Source of the DNA: Telopea speciosissima
Taxonomy: Eukaryota; Streptophyta; Magnoliopsida; Proteales; Proteaceae
Assembly (NCBI RefSeq): GCF_018873765.1
Contig: NC_057923.1
Location: forward strand, 19,501,913 to 19,565,912
Direction: 5' to 3'
DNA length: 64,000 nucleotides
Below the pieces are notes generated by a model, which worked only from the letters and a program-made list of their open reading frames with translations, was not told the origin of the DNA and made no database searches. Below are positions 1 to 12,600 of this stretch, piece by piece. A program made the translations under genes and the position numbers. The first letter of the stretch is position 1, and each line of letters starts with the position of its first letter.

Positions 1-137
1 AGGCTTGTTGGTTCAATCAAATCTTCTAGGGTGAACCAATTGCATCCAGCTGGTGGTGATAAGTCGGTAAATGTAAAAATGTTCTCTGATTTCTATTTGT
101 GCTCCACTTCTAAATACTGACACACTCAATCTGACAG

Positions 138-1118
138 GTATCTGGCTCCAGAGTATGCGGCAAGTGGGAAACTCACAGATAAATCCGATGTCTTTTCTTT
201 CGGTGTTATGTTGCTAGAGTTTATTACTGGGCATCGTCCTGTTAGTTCAACTCATACATTCGTGGATGATAGCTTGGTAGACTGGGTCAGTTTGTTGTTG
301 CATAGCCTACTAGCATCATTCTTTTATTTTTCAAAGAGTTGGGAGGCTTCAAAAGGATATGTCTGAGAATGCTTCTATTGTATATTTGCATGGTTCTAAA
401 ACCAAGATAGTTATGATCTTGGAAACTACAAATTTTATTGAATATTTGTCAAAGCTGAATAACCTTTGTGGCAAAGCTTCAATGTAATGAAATGTGTTGC
501 CATTACAGGCAAGACCTTTACTTACACGAGCTCTAGAAGATGGCAACTATGACACCCTTGTTGACCCACGGCTGCAGAAGGATTACAACCCCTCTGAGAT
601 GGCACGCGTGGTGGCCTGTGCAGCTGCTTGTGTGCGTCATTCTGCAAGACGGCGGCCACGCATGAGCCAGGTAATTCAGCTATGTACATGATGGTTTTGG
701 AGTGTTGTGGTTTATTTATATTACCAAGTTATCTTCTTGGCTTGACTTGACTTGACTGGGCTGTAATTGGTCTTGTAACTAATACACCTTATGGTTTGAA
801 ACGGAGCAGATTGTCCGGGCCTTGGAAGGAGACATGTCCCTCTCCAGTTTGAATGAAGGCCTTAGACCTGGACACAGCACCAATTATGGTTCATATGGAA
901 GCTCAGATTATGACACAAACCAGTATAATGAAGACATGAAGAAATTCCGGAAGATGGCACTTGCTAGTCAGGAATACGGAAGCAGCGAATACAGTGGACC
1001 AACTAGCGAGTATGGTTTGCATCCATCTGGGTCGAGCAGTGAGGGCCAGCAAACCACGCGAGAGATGGAGATGGGAAAGATGAAGAAAGACAGTCGAGGA
1101 TTCAGCGGAAGCTCTTGA
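138..1118 (+). CDS. PERK-like receptor protein kinase, 3' end (partial)
   Basis: Three exons are visible: 138-285, 509-670 and 810-1118 (TGA at 1116-1118). All junctions are GT-AG and the frame is kept, giving about 206 C-terminal residues; the 5' part lies outside the window. The first exon carries the kinase APE motif ([12 protein letters not shown]) and the subdomain IX stretch [18 protein letters not shown]. The next two exons give the subdomain XI region, with RRRPRMSQ joined to IVRALEGD. A Ser/Tyr/Gly-rich tail ends in GFSGSS. This tail and the kinase end match proline-rich extensin-like receptor kinases (PERK), membrane Ser/Thr kinases with a cell-wall-binding ectodomain. That assignment comes from family knowledge, since the ectodomain is not in view. 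The exons show no lesions, so the gene looks functional. Another RLK of the same subfamily remains possible. Confidence 0.9.
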
Positions 1119-2245
1119 AGATTGGTGCCTGTAAAAATCCTCTCTCTATTCAAATATGCTACACCTCCACTTGTGTGTTGTCTTTAATTGCGAGAATTAC
1201 AACCAACTGGTGTGACTGCGAGGTATTTAACACCATTGGTTTTTCCTTCCTTTTTTTTTTTTTTATTACTACAAGCTGGTAAAATCTCATATTGATTATT
1301 TTATTTTTTGTAAGTATTAATCAAACTGTTAATGGATTATAAAAGGAAAATAGTTCATAACTAACTACTATAGCAAATTCTTTTCTTTATGGAGCTGCTT
1401 CAACTTCATTATAAGCTTCGGTTGGGGGTTATTTGTTCAAATCTGGGTGGGAATTTTGAATTTTCTTGTTCTGTGTATCTTGTCTTCATTGTGTATTGTT
1501 AATGACTTGGGTCAGTTTCTCGAGAGGTTTTCTCTGTCACACAGGTTGGTGGATATGACCGTTAGACACAGCTAGTGGTGGGTATGTCGTGTTCAAACTT
1601 TAAAGCAAGCAACGTCTCCCCTCATTTGGTGCCGTGAATATGACTCAGTTCTTTATTTAATGTGCTTCATAAGCTAACCTAAAGTAGGCAGGCAGCAACT
1701 CAAGCAAACGAGAGAGAGAGACCCACTCTCGATCTCTCTAAATCCTCTCTTTCATAGTTTTGGTTGTGAAATATAAAATCTCAGGCTTATTAGAATTCTT
1801 CCAGACATCGGTTTGGACTCGATGAACTTCACTAAACCCTGAATCCGAGCTTCGAGGAGAGACTTTGTTCATGTTTTGAACCTGCAACCTGATTGCAATA
1901 ACGCAACTTAACTGTTATGTGAAGGCTCGCCCATTTGGGAATTTCCTATGTTGCTTTCTGTTATTAATTTCATCATTCTGTCTCCGCCCTTAAAACCTTC
2001 TCTCTCAATCTCTTTATGTGAAATAATCTCACTGTCCTCTTATGTATGAAATCATTTCACTACGTCTCATTAGTGCGCTTTTCTATATTGCTTGTTGAAG
2101 AACCCTCTCCATTTACTTAAAAATAAAAATCCATTTGGCTATGTTTATTTGGTTGGCACACGAATTTTTCAGTATTATGTGGTATGACAAAAGAGTGCTT
2201 TAAAATTCTGGAATTATGAGAAAATATGGAGTATGCATGCAATTT
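1119..2245. other. 3' UTR and intergenic DNA
   Basis: The first ~130 bases after the PERK stop are probably 3' UTR. The rest is AT-rich and contains a T run near 1250-1265 and a short GA microsatellite near 1708-1722. No reading frame with coding character or known repeat was recognised. Confidence 0.5.
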
Positions 2246-2422
2246 GGATCCTCTACTTCCGAGCTGTCCGACAGGACTGTGCTGCCCAGATATGGTGTTG
2301 CGTGCAATGTCTGCCTTATCTCTACCCAAACACCTTGTCTGAGTGGGGGTAAGGCGGTCATTACATGCAACACCGTGTCTGGGCAACATGGTCCTGCCGG
2401 GCAGCTTGATAGTAGAGGATCT
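2246..2422. repeat. Foldback (hairpin) element with shared apical core, copy 1
   Basis: The outer ends GGATCCTCTACTT and its near-complement AGTAGAGGATCT bracket about 80-bp arms that are mostly complementary, for example GGTGTTGCGTGCAATG against CATTACATGCAACACC. The tip holds the core that on the minus strand reads GGTGTTTGGGTAGAGATA. No coding capacity and no clear target duplication were seen. A sibling with the same arms is at 34414-34556. It behaves like a MITE, but the class is uncertain. Confidence 0.75.
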
Positions 2423-3159
2423 AGATCCTATATGGAGATGTATGTCAATAAATAGAAAACATATGGTTGAATTTGAGTATGAAATTTGACAAATTGTTTA
2501 TCCAAACTAGTTACAATCCGTCCAATGGTAAAAACTGTAAATCATTTTGCTATGTAATTGAACTAAGTAGGCCACTAAGATAAACTTGTCTATATTGAAA
2601 TTGTGAAGTCGCAATTTTTTCTTATATTTTAAGATTTCATTTCTTATATATATGAAGATGGGTAAATAATAATCTAAGACTAATTAAATTACTTTAATTA
2701 ATGGAAAAGAAAAAAAGGAGAACTAAAGGTCTAAAATAATATTACAATTAGAAGAAATACATTTAAATAATTTATAAAGAAATATAAAGGAAACTTATGT
2801 CCGTACACGACAATTGACATGCATATATTCTTTAGCTTCGTGTGCTGCTGCAGCATCAACTCATAACTTAGCAGAAGTCAGGAATACATTTAGGCAAATA
2901 TTGCATTCATACTTCAATTTGCGATGACGATCTTTATTGTGGTCTGTGAAACATTTTTCCGTATCAAACTCCTCCTTACAAATTGAAGCATGAATGTCAT
3001 ATTTGCCTCAATATATAACATTGGTAATTTTTTTGAGGATTCAACATGATGATTTGGCAAAGGAAAAATTAAGAGACCCAAAGCAACTAACACGCACTAA
3101 GACTATATATGAAGGCATTCATGATGAATTGAGATTAATAAACAAGTGAAATACAATTT
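2423..3159. other. Intergenic AT-rich DNA
   Basis: No gene, recognisable element or strong repeat was seen in this stretch. Confidence 0.5.
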
Positions 3160-3164
3160 ATATG

Positions 3165-3908
3165 TGTTGCGTGTGAAAATCTCCGGTACTTGGTTCGCCC
3201 GTGGATGAACCTGCAAAAACCAAGCAATGAGCGCAAGAGGGCCGGTGTGGCTCCGGCCTAGGACTCTCCGATGCTCAAGTCAGGTCTTCAACGCGACAGC
3301 GTAACTGTGTAGTAAAAAGCCAGATGAGGAATAGTGCTCCATACCTGGGTATTTATAGAGTAAGGAGGAGATGAGACGGTTGGAAGAGTCCTAGTATGGT
3401 AGGAGTCCTTCTTTCGGAAGGTTCTCTCACGTGGAGCGGAGTGGAGAGTTATTTTCGGGGTCGGACTCTTATTAAGGTAAGAGTCCATGTAGAGTGTGAT
3501 TCCGTGTTGCGCTGGGATCGTGGCTCGGTCCTTATCCCACGATTCTCGGGATGTGCTGACGTGGCCTGGAGATCCCCGGTGGGGTGCTATGAGAGCCTCA
3601 ATGGAGGAGGGCTCGGCCTACGAGGTCGGCCCGGGAGGAGGGCTCGGCCTACGAGGTCGGCCCGTGGGGTCGGCAATGGAGGTCGGCCCGGGAGGAGGTC
3701 TCAGCCGCGAGTTCGGCTAGGAGTCTATGGCTGACCCGTATAATCTCGGCCTCAGCCACCGGCCAGCTCGCCCAAACCAGGCTTTGTCAGGTGACTTATC
3801 GGAGATGGTGTCGGCCCAATTTCCTGCTCGGCCCAACTCGGTTCTCGGATTGAGGTCGGGTCGGCCACGTGGCAGCCTCTGATAGGTGGGGTGTTTTATG
3901 CCTCATCA
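3165..3908 (-). mobile_element. Solo LTR with 5-bp target duplication
   Basis: The element is flanked by perfect 5-bp copies of ATATG at 3160-3164 and 3909-3913. Read on the minus strand it starts TGATGAGGC and ends GCAACA, so it has canonical TG...CA ends. A TATA box (CTATAAATA) sits near 3350-3360 on that strand. The 744-bp body has a GC-rich segment at about 3590-3720 with repeated GGTCGGCC-type words. There is no internal domain, so this is a solo LTR left by recombination between LTRs. The parent family was not identified. Confidence 0.85.
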
Positions 3909-3913
3909 ATATG

Positions 3914-4387
3914 CACCCTTGTAGCATGAAAGAGGACCTTCATATCCTTTGCATGAGTAAATGTTATTTTCATGCATCTATTGGGGAGTGTTTGTAATAC
4001 AAACTGAACCAATTAAGTCATGCTCGTATAAACTAAGAAAAGAAAAAAAATTATAGTAATGTGTTGGTAAAGTGATGCCTGAGGATTTTGAAGCATAGAC
4101 TTGGAATTTGACAAAAACAACCCAGCTGACCAAAGAGCCTCCATGATCCAATATATTCCAATTGGACCAAGTGAGTTGGCGGTCCGCCAGGACTGAACTT
4201 GATACAAATTAAAACCAAGGGTGGCCCAAGCCTAGGTCATATTGGGCTGTTCGTTGCCATACCACAAATATTGGACCGGATTGTAGTGGTTTAGACTCCG
4301 GAGTGCTACCCGAATTAGCAGCTTAAACTCCCTATCTAGCACCACAAATTATGGATTTTCTTCTTCATTTTATTTTATTTTTTGATA
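3914..4387. other. Intergenic DNA
   Basis: No gene was seen. A T-rich stretch near 4363-4387 is the likely poly(A) tail, read on the + strand, of the LINE fragment that follows. Confidence 0.45.
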
Positions 4388-5793
4388 AAAGGATTATCTA
4401 TTGATCAACATGGATTACACTCTTGCCATCTGTAACAATTGGAATAGATATGCAAGGATCGGAATTGGACCAAACAATCCTATTTGTAATAGATTGGGCC
4501 CTCCTGGCAAGGGTATCTGCTATTACATTAGCAGCCCTTGAAATGTATAGAAACTCACGGACATCAAAAAAAGAAGAAATATGTTTGATAACATCAATAA
4601 TCGACCACATTGATAAGGCCGACTCCTTCGTTGTAGCTTTCGGATATGATACCACCTCCTAATTATCTCTCCACTAATAGTTGAAATGCTCCTTCGGATA
4701 AAGCTTCCAATAGGTCTTCCTGAATCGCTAAGGCCTCCCCTACCATAACATCAGAGAACTGTAAAGGATCTAAAACAACTGCATGGAGCTTTCCATGGTG
4801 CTCACGAAGAAGAAAGCCAATTCCGCCGCATTTCTTGCCTTGATGGTATGAAGCATCACAGTTCAATTTAAATAGATAAATACTCATCACAGGCTCTTTG
4901 TACAGCTGTAATCACCTCCAAGGGTGACCATATCTCCCTCGCAAAGACTAGATCATTTCGAGCACACACACCAGAACCAAGTAATGAAAGAACACAAAGA
5001 TGCAAGCTCCTTAGCACATCTCTTCCCTTTTAACAAAAATGATGACCAACCTTCAATCCAATTAGTTTTGAAGCTTCACTTCACAATTTTGAGGAACCAC
5101 ATATGAGAGGCTGCAATCGAACCATACAACCCTTGCAAATGGACAATCCAACAATATGTGATTATTCGTTTATGAGGGTGTTGCACATCGACACCATTTG
5201 CTAGTGCAAAGCCAATTTTGATGCAAGACCATCAGCGCAAGCCCTCCACATAAAACTCTTGATCTTTGGCAAAGGTGTCACAACTACATATCGCCTTCCG
5301 TAAAGGCTTACAATTGTTGAAATGTGACTCCATATATGCATCGCTACCGTAGACAGCTTTGCCAAATCCATAGCAGCCCACAAGTTGCACAACAAATGGT
5401 TGGCACTTTTAACTGTAAAGGCTCCTTGCTTCGAAGCGCCCCATACTTGCTGGTCCTAGGATGAAAACAAACCCAACTAGATCTGATATATTGCAGGTTG
5501 CTCTAAAGGGTGAATGTATCGATATATAGTAGACCTCTTCCAACACCGATTCTCTTGATCAATAAGATCACTCACCAATTCAAAAAGGCAGTTTTCAAAG
5601 TCTTCAAGGGGCAGATATTGAAGCTTGAAACCAGGTAGGTTAGGTAACCAATTATCTCCCCATTTTTTCTTTTGGGAGCACACAAACATGGATTGAGATT
5701 AAAATCCTCACCCAAAACTATTGTAAACCTTTTTGTGGTTTCTTCCCAAAACAACCGATTAGAAGTCAAATAATTAGATTGGATTACGACCAA
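4388..5793 (-). mobile_element. Degraded L1-type LINE, 3' part (zf-RVT and RNase H)
   Basis: On the minus strand, broken frames follow the order of a plant L1 ORF2 C-terminus. A frame at about 5477-5793 has a WGDNWLPNLPGFKLQYL stretch. A zf-RVT segment at 5201-5395 has KIKSFMWRACADGL. An RNase H start at 4663-4890 has KLNCDASY and GGIGFLLREH. An RNase H end at 4398-4655 has YISRAANVIADTLARRA. Frameshifts and stops separate the parts. It is a 5'-truncated inactive copy; its 3' end abuts a T-rich tract near 4370-4387. Confidence 0.8.
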
Positions 5794-5850
5794 GTTGGTA
5801 TAAAATCTGAATTACTAATTACCTAATTCCTAATTCTACATTCATGAGGT

Positions 5851-6030
5851 GATTGGGCTCCTTTCCTGCGAGCCCAATGCCCAGGGAATGTTTGGTGAGA
5901 CATCCAACGATGCTGGGCTGTTGGGGCCCAACGTGCATCCCAATGTGCCCAACAGCCCAGCACCATTGGATGCCTCATTGAACAGGCAAACACTCCCCGG
6001 GTGCTAGGCTCGTAGGAGAGGAGCCGAATC
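5851..6030. repeat. Foldback element with ~75-bp imperfect arms
   Basis: The left arm (from GATTGGGCTCC) pairs with the right arm (to GGAGCCGAATC). Internal matching includes GCTGGGCTGTTGGG against CCCAACAGCCCAGC. A short loop lies near 5936-5950. It lacks the shared core seen in the other hairpins. It lies about 650 bp upstream of the Rab7 start codon. Confidence 0.65.
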
Positions 6031-6289
6031 CACAGGATCATTGTGGGCCTTTTTCATGATTGAATCTCTTTTTGTTCCCTTTGTCTATAGTCCCAAACGT
6101 TCACTTGTGCTTGCTTGTAGCTGTACGACACTTGAACACTCTTCACGTTTAGAAGTCAAATTTCATCACCAACAAAAGAATTCACGATCCAACCCTCTAA
6201 TCGTGGAATGTGGTGGGCCGCAAGATTGCAATCTCAAGTCTAAGAGATAATATTGCAATTTTTAAGCAGAAACGTGTGCAATCTGAAAA

Positions 6290-6485
6290 CTAAATGGATG
6301 GGGATACGGATAAGCTATAGTTATCTGAAAATCTATTTATACATGTAAATGGATAAAATAACTGATCCATATTCATGTCCGTATCTGTTTAGCATTATCC
6401 GAATCCGTTCGATAGTTAATCGAATATGAATGCAGATGCAGATATAACACTATCCAAATCGAATCCGATTCGTTTACAGCCCTAC
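6290..6485. repeat. Nonautonomous repeat rich in TATCCGAATCCG words
   Basis: The segment contains repeated GGATACGGAT, TATCCGAATCCGTT and AATCCGATTCG words and ends in TTTACAGCCCTA. This is typical of dispersed hAT-like nonautonomous repeats in plants. The ends were not resolved. Confidence 0.4.
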
Positions 6486-6681
6486 CTGGACCGTCTTCTC
6501 GTTCTGTTCGTATTATTTTGGTCGGTCGTTTACGTGTAAAACTGTTCTCTGCTTATTAATTATTGGGAAAAGTTTTGGCTCCAAAAAGAAGGAATATCTC
6601 TGGGAGCTCATCAGGTGAATTCAACAATTTGAAGGTTTCAAACCCTAAATTTTCCGTAGGGATTTCGAAGCTTTTGAATCT

Positions 6682-9600
6682 ATGGCGTCTCGAAGGCGAG
6701 TGCTTTTAAAGGTCATCATCCTCGGAGACAGCGGGTGAGTCCCTCCCCGCCCACCCATTTTTGTTCTCTATAAGACCAGCTGAACTCCCCTTTTTGGTGC
6801 ATGAATTTAATCTGTAGTTTCCCTACAGTTGTGTTTGATTTTTTTTTTTTCTTTTCCTAATTTGCTTTTGTTTGATCTTTTTTAGGGTTGGAAAGACATC
6901 TTTGATGAATCAGTATCCTTAAAATTTCAGATCTTTCCGCTCTGTTCATAGAAATACGATTCTCTGTGTGTTTATATTATTAAGTTTAGGCATGTGTATG
7001 GTTGCGTATTTTAGGATGTGATTTCCCTTAAACGCTTTATTTAGATATGTGAATCGTAAATTCAGTAACCAGTACAAAGCAACCATTGGAGCGGATTTTT
7101 TGACAAAAGAAGTTCAGTTTGAAGATAGGCTATTCACATTGCAGGTGAGCCATGTGCTTCCAACATTAATTTTCTGGCTCAGTCAGATTTTTTTCTTTAT
7201 GTTTCTCTGTCTCTAAATTTCAAACGTAGTCAGTACATTTTTGTACAAATCCACAACTCGATGGATTATTTACGCACCTTCCAACTTGATCATGTGTTTT
7301 AGCTATTAATTCGTTCTTCAATTTAATGCGGGATTCCTTGAATGCCACAAGTTTATTGGCTGAAGGAAATTGTGAAATGTGGCCTCATACCACGAGTATG
7401 CATTGATTGCACCATAAACCTATAAATAATTCACTGATCAATTCTGTTATTTCAAGTGCCTAATTGCACTCCATGCAAATTATGGGATTCGAACCCGATC
7501 TATGATTTTGGTTGTGGTTTCTTTAATATTTGAAGTGATTCCTTGGTTGCTTTTGTTTGATAAATTGAGTATTAAGGCTCTGATGTTTTTTCTGGGTTTT
7601 GCTTTTGTCACTTCCTTGATTCCTTCATTACTGAATAATGTATGAAAATTACAGCACACTATACATTTTCAGTCTTTTATGCAACTGTGTGCACGCTCAT
7701 GGACATGCATGTTCTTTGATGGCTTATTTCTCCTTTCCTCAATTCAACGACTAATTTCATTTTTTTTTAATGACTCATTTTGTTATTCTTTCGGACTGGA
7801 AAAAGCATGGAGCACTGCATAAAACCATAGTTAATTAATTCTTGTATAACATTCGGTTGGAATCTAAATAAAAAATAGAAGTTGGAAAAAGTCGCGCTTT
7901 TTTGAACAGTTTAAAAAGCGTGAAAATTTTGGCCGAACTGAATTATAGACTAATAATTCGGCTTCTTGTACAAAACAGATGGAAACCCCTTTTAGGGTTT
8001 TAGGAGTAGGGTTTTCACTTTTCCCATTCAGCAATCTTCAATCTTGAGGGCTGAGACTGACTTGAGGGAGGCTTAGAGAACATCCAAGGTGCTGCTGATA
8101 GCCTGCTACCCAGTTTGAGTTTTGAGTTTTTGACCTTGCCGTCCACCGCACACACATTTTCTCTTGAGTAACCTCATCAATTAACAGAATGGCCATGATA
8201 ATTGGGAAGAGGTTTTGAGTTTCTGAAAAAGTTAACAGATACGGGGTGTCTAAGACTCTCAGGTAACCTCTGCAACTGCAATTGACGTTTTCTTCTTATC
8301 CATCTCTTCTCATTTTCAGAAACCCAAAACTGTTACTGGTCCTCGATACCAAACCTTGTCATCTCTTGATCGACTCCCCATATGAAACAAAATTCTTGCT
8401 GAAGTAGGGAGTTATGTTCTGAAGAACAACTCGAAGAACTGCATTAACCATCTATTTGGCAGCCATAGTTATCAAGGCGGGAAGGCGACCATGGCATTTT
8501 AGAGGGTAAAAAAACAGGGCGACACCGCCATGGCGGCAAGGCGTCCAAGGCGACCAAGGAGTCTGGATGCCATGGCGACGCCTTGATTACTATGTTGGCA
8601 GCCTAATTGATTAATTGATCAAAGTTGTTTAGGTCTTTGAATTGGAAGGGGAATGATCTTTGAGAGTAAAGAGTCTATGATTTCCTTTTTTTTCCTTCTG
8701 TTCACAACTAGAGTCAGTAATTTGTATTATTAGGACTCGAGCATATCATTTATACTCGTGCTATATTTTGGGACAACTGTCTTTATTTACTGTCAACTCC
8801 ACCAATGCTGTCAACTGCATTTATTAAGATAGGAAACAATTGTAGATTTCTTTTGTGGAGGTTTGAGAATTAAGATCCTGGGTTTGGGAGTCAAAAGGTA
8901 TGTATGGACCTTGTATATATTTATGGACAAAAAAAATCTTGTTAAATGAAGCAGTAACAGTATGCCTAACCCAGAATATGCTTCCCATCCAGCCATTTAT
9001 CCTCACTGATTTGATGTGCTAAGAGGAGGCTCTGCCTATCTGCCCAACTCTTAGCTACAGCTCTACCAGCACCAAGCATGCTCTGACTTTCACCTTCTTT
9101 ACTTGAGTTGCCAAGTCATGTGGCTAAATTATTGGCTAGAGACACCTTCAATTATTGAAAGAGAAGCTCTCTCCAACCTCCTTCCCTCCTATCTACTAAA
9201 CAGAAACCTCATTCCCCTTTTCTATTGGACTATCAAATCCAGTCCAAGGACAACTTCCTGGTTCACAAATTATATTAATAGGGGAAGGATCACCTTGGTA
9301 TGAGATGGGACCCGGTTGAATAGCTGTCTCAAATGGTGTTGGGAACTTGGGAGTTCTATATCAATAATATGTTATGCACATATGCTAATTAATTTAAAAC
9401 AATTGCTATAAATATTAAAAATAACATCCCAATTTTTTTGCCCGAACTTTTTTTCCGGAAAACGAATAATTCCCAAATCTGAACCTGAATTTTTTTGCCT
9501 GCTTTTTTGACTAAATCCTTAAATTGACCAACCGAATTATCCCGGAAAACTTTTCTTCTGAATAATTCCCGATTCTGAATTTGCCAACTATGCATTGCAT

Positions 9601-12600
9601 ACATACAAAATAACACTCCTTTTTTTTGGGGAGGGGGGGGGGTGTAATTATCCCTTCACCTTAGAACTCTAGGTCCTGAAATTCATAGAACATGGTGGAT
9701 AATTTTTACTAGTGATGGATGCTCTTTGCTATATGTATATTGTGTGATAAGTTTCTTGCTTTCTGTAGTTAGAATTTCTTTATTGGATAAATTGAGGAGT
9801 TTTGTAGCCCAACCTGTCATTAAGACTGTCAAAGTATTGCAACTGAGGTTGAAACAGGATTGTAACTGTAAGAATCCATACTAAGGTGAGGAAAAGTAGC
9901 CAAATGAAAACTTCTTTGATCCAACCATGAACATGATCCTTGCCTTGCTATGTTTCACTAGAGATTGTCCTTCATTTCTTATTTCCCATCACAGTCAATA
10001 AAAACCACACTTTTCTATGAAGTAGATGCCTGTAATTTATATAAGAATTAAATACTAAGAGCAGTTCTTGGATGGTTATATTCAGGGGGTGGTGGAGAGA
10101 GTTGTAAATCAAAATTTAGACGGTCAAAAGGAGGTTATGGCAAAATGGAGATGGTTTCCCAGAGGAAGGAAAATTTATCTATTGAATTTTATCTAATAGA
10201 AATTGTTGGATGATTTGTGGGACTTTGAGGAGAGTTTATTTCATATCCTTTGAATCCTTATTGGTTTTTTGGGTGCATTTTGAAATTTAAGCAATATGGT
10301 TGTATGGATTATGGAAGCTTTAGCAAGGGAGAAATAAAAGGCTACAGGTGCCAATAATTTTGCCATTACTATTTATTTTTATTTTAATTCATAGAGTGTT
10401 GGGTCCAAAGGGTATAACAAAAATTACTTGGGAAGAAGTAGTGAGAAATGATATAAATAGCATTAGATTGACCACAAACATGGCTTTAAACAGGGTGGAA
10501 TATTGTAGGGGTGTCAAATTCGAACCGAACTGTTGAACTGACTGCGACTGACCGGAAAACTTGAAACTGGACTGACCGTTGCCCATAACAGTATGGTTTC
10601 GGTTTTGGGTTTAAAAAATAATTTGGTTTCTGTTTGGTTTGGACTAGACCAACGGGCACCTGATAGGACTGCTCTTTAGACCGAAATTGTAGATCGAATG
10701 AACTGACCATGACATCGAATCGTTAAAAAAAACCGATATTTATTCCCCATGTTTTTTATTCTTCTCTGTTACGTGTACACAGTACACCCCCCAACTCTCT
10801 GTCTCACTCTCAGTTTCCCTCCACCATCAACGCCCCCTTCCTTTCTCTTCTCCTCAATAACCACTGCAACCCCACTAGGTGCTAACAGATCGCTCTCCGA
10901 TTCTATCCCTTTGTCCTTTTTCTCCACTGCTCCGGCTTCAACAAGTTATTAATTTGTGGATTATATTTCTTGTAGTTATCAATTTGAGATCTCATCATTC
11001 TCCTCCAACAAATTTGAGATACCATGTTCTCTTTGGGATCCCATTGTTCTCTTTCTTGTCCTCTAGGGTTTTTCTATTTCATCCTGCCTGGGATTAGACC
11101 TATTCTGGTTCTAGTCTTACATTAAAACCCTGTAGTAGACCTTCTGTCACCATCAGCACCAGGTCAGTCAGCATCAAAATATCCTACTAGATCAACACTC
11201 TGATGAGGATGATAAATGAGCCCCTTGCCTGGAGCCCCCTTTCAGATATCTCAAGATCTATGATGCTCCCTCCCAGTGGACCTTTTTTGGGGACTGCGTA
11301 AACTTGCTAATAACCTCAACTGCAAAGGATATGTCAGGTCAAGTAATAGTCAAATAAATCAATTTCTCCACCAGTCTTTTATACCGGTGTGGATCATCAA
11401 AGTCGTTCCCAATAGTAGTGCCAAATTTCTTATGGGGATCTATAGGAGAATCAACTGGTTTGGAGGCAAGCATACTAGTTTTGGATAATAGGTCTAACAC
11501 ATAATTCTGCTGTGACAAACTGATCCCTTTCTTACTCCGGTGCACTTCAATACCCAGAACATACCTAAGGGTACCCAAATCGTTCATCTGAAAATGCTGA
11601 TGTAGATAAGCTTTTACTTCTTCAATTCAGGATGCATCATTTCCAGATATTATGATATCATCAACATAACCAATCAATACAACCACCTTAGATCCTTGGC
11701 ATTGTACAAACACATAATGATCAGAATAGTATTGTGAAAACCCACAACGAGTAACTATAGAGCTGAACTTGTCGAACCAGGCACTAGGTGACTGCTTTAA
11801 ACCATAGATGGCCTTATGTATCTTGCAAACTCTGGCAGAGTTCTCCCCCTGAGTAACATACCTTGGAGGTTGGTCCATGTGCACCTCATCATCAAGATCA
11901 CCATAAAGAAAGGCATTTTTTATATCAATCTGATAAAGAGGCCAATCTAAATTCCATAGTTATCAAGGCGTCGCCGAGGCATCGCCATGGTGACTCCATG
12001 GCATCTAGGCTCCTTGGTCGCCTTGTACGCCTTGGGCGCCATGGCGGGCGGCTGGCCGTCATGGCATTGTTGCCTTGAATTTTGCCCCTCTAAAACGCCA
12101 TGGTCGCTTTCCCGCCTTGATAACTATGCTAAATTCACAGCAATAGAAATGAGTACACAAACAAAATTTAAATGAGCAAAGGGGGGGAAGGCCCCAAAGT
12201 AGTCTACACCATATGTCTGAATACACCCCTTGGCAACCAGCCGGGCCTTGAGTCGTTCAATGGAGCCATCTGTATTGTACTTTATGGTGCACACCCAACG
12301 ACATTGCACTAGATCCTTTCCTGGAAGCAAATCCACTAGAGTCCATGTTTGACGGGATATTAAAGGATCCATTTCTCCATAGCTACTTTCCACCTAGATT
12401 GAGATAAGGCCTCATGATGATTTTTTGGAATAGAATGAGTGGACAAGGAGAAGGCAAAATTATGTAATGGAGATGGAAGGTGAGAGATAGAAACATAATT
12501 TTCTATAGGATAGGCGATCATGGATTTTTTAGTGCAAGTATGAGTACCTTTGCGGAGTACAACTGGTAAGTCATGAGGAGGAACCTCAACAGGATTAGAC

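Noticed and set aside
3396..3734. Overlapping GC-rich frames of 112 and 74 codons
   Set aside because: They lie within the solo LTR and result from GGTCGGCC-type repeats.
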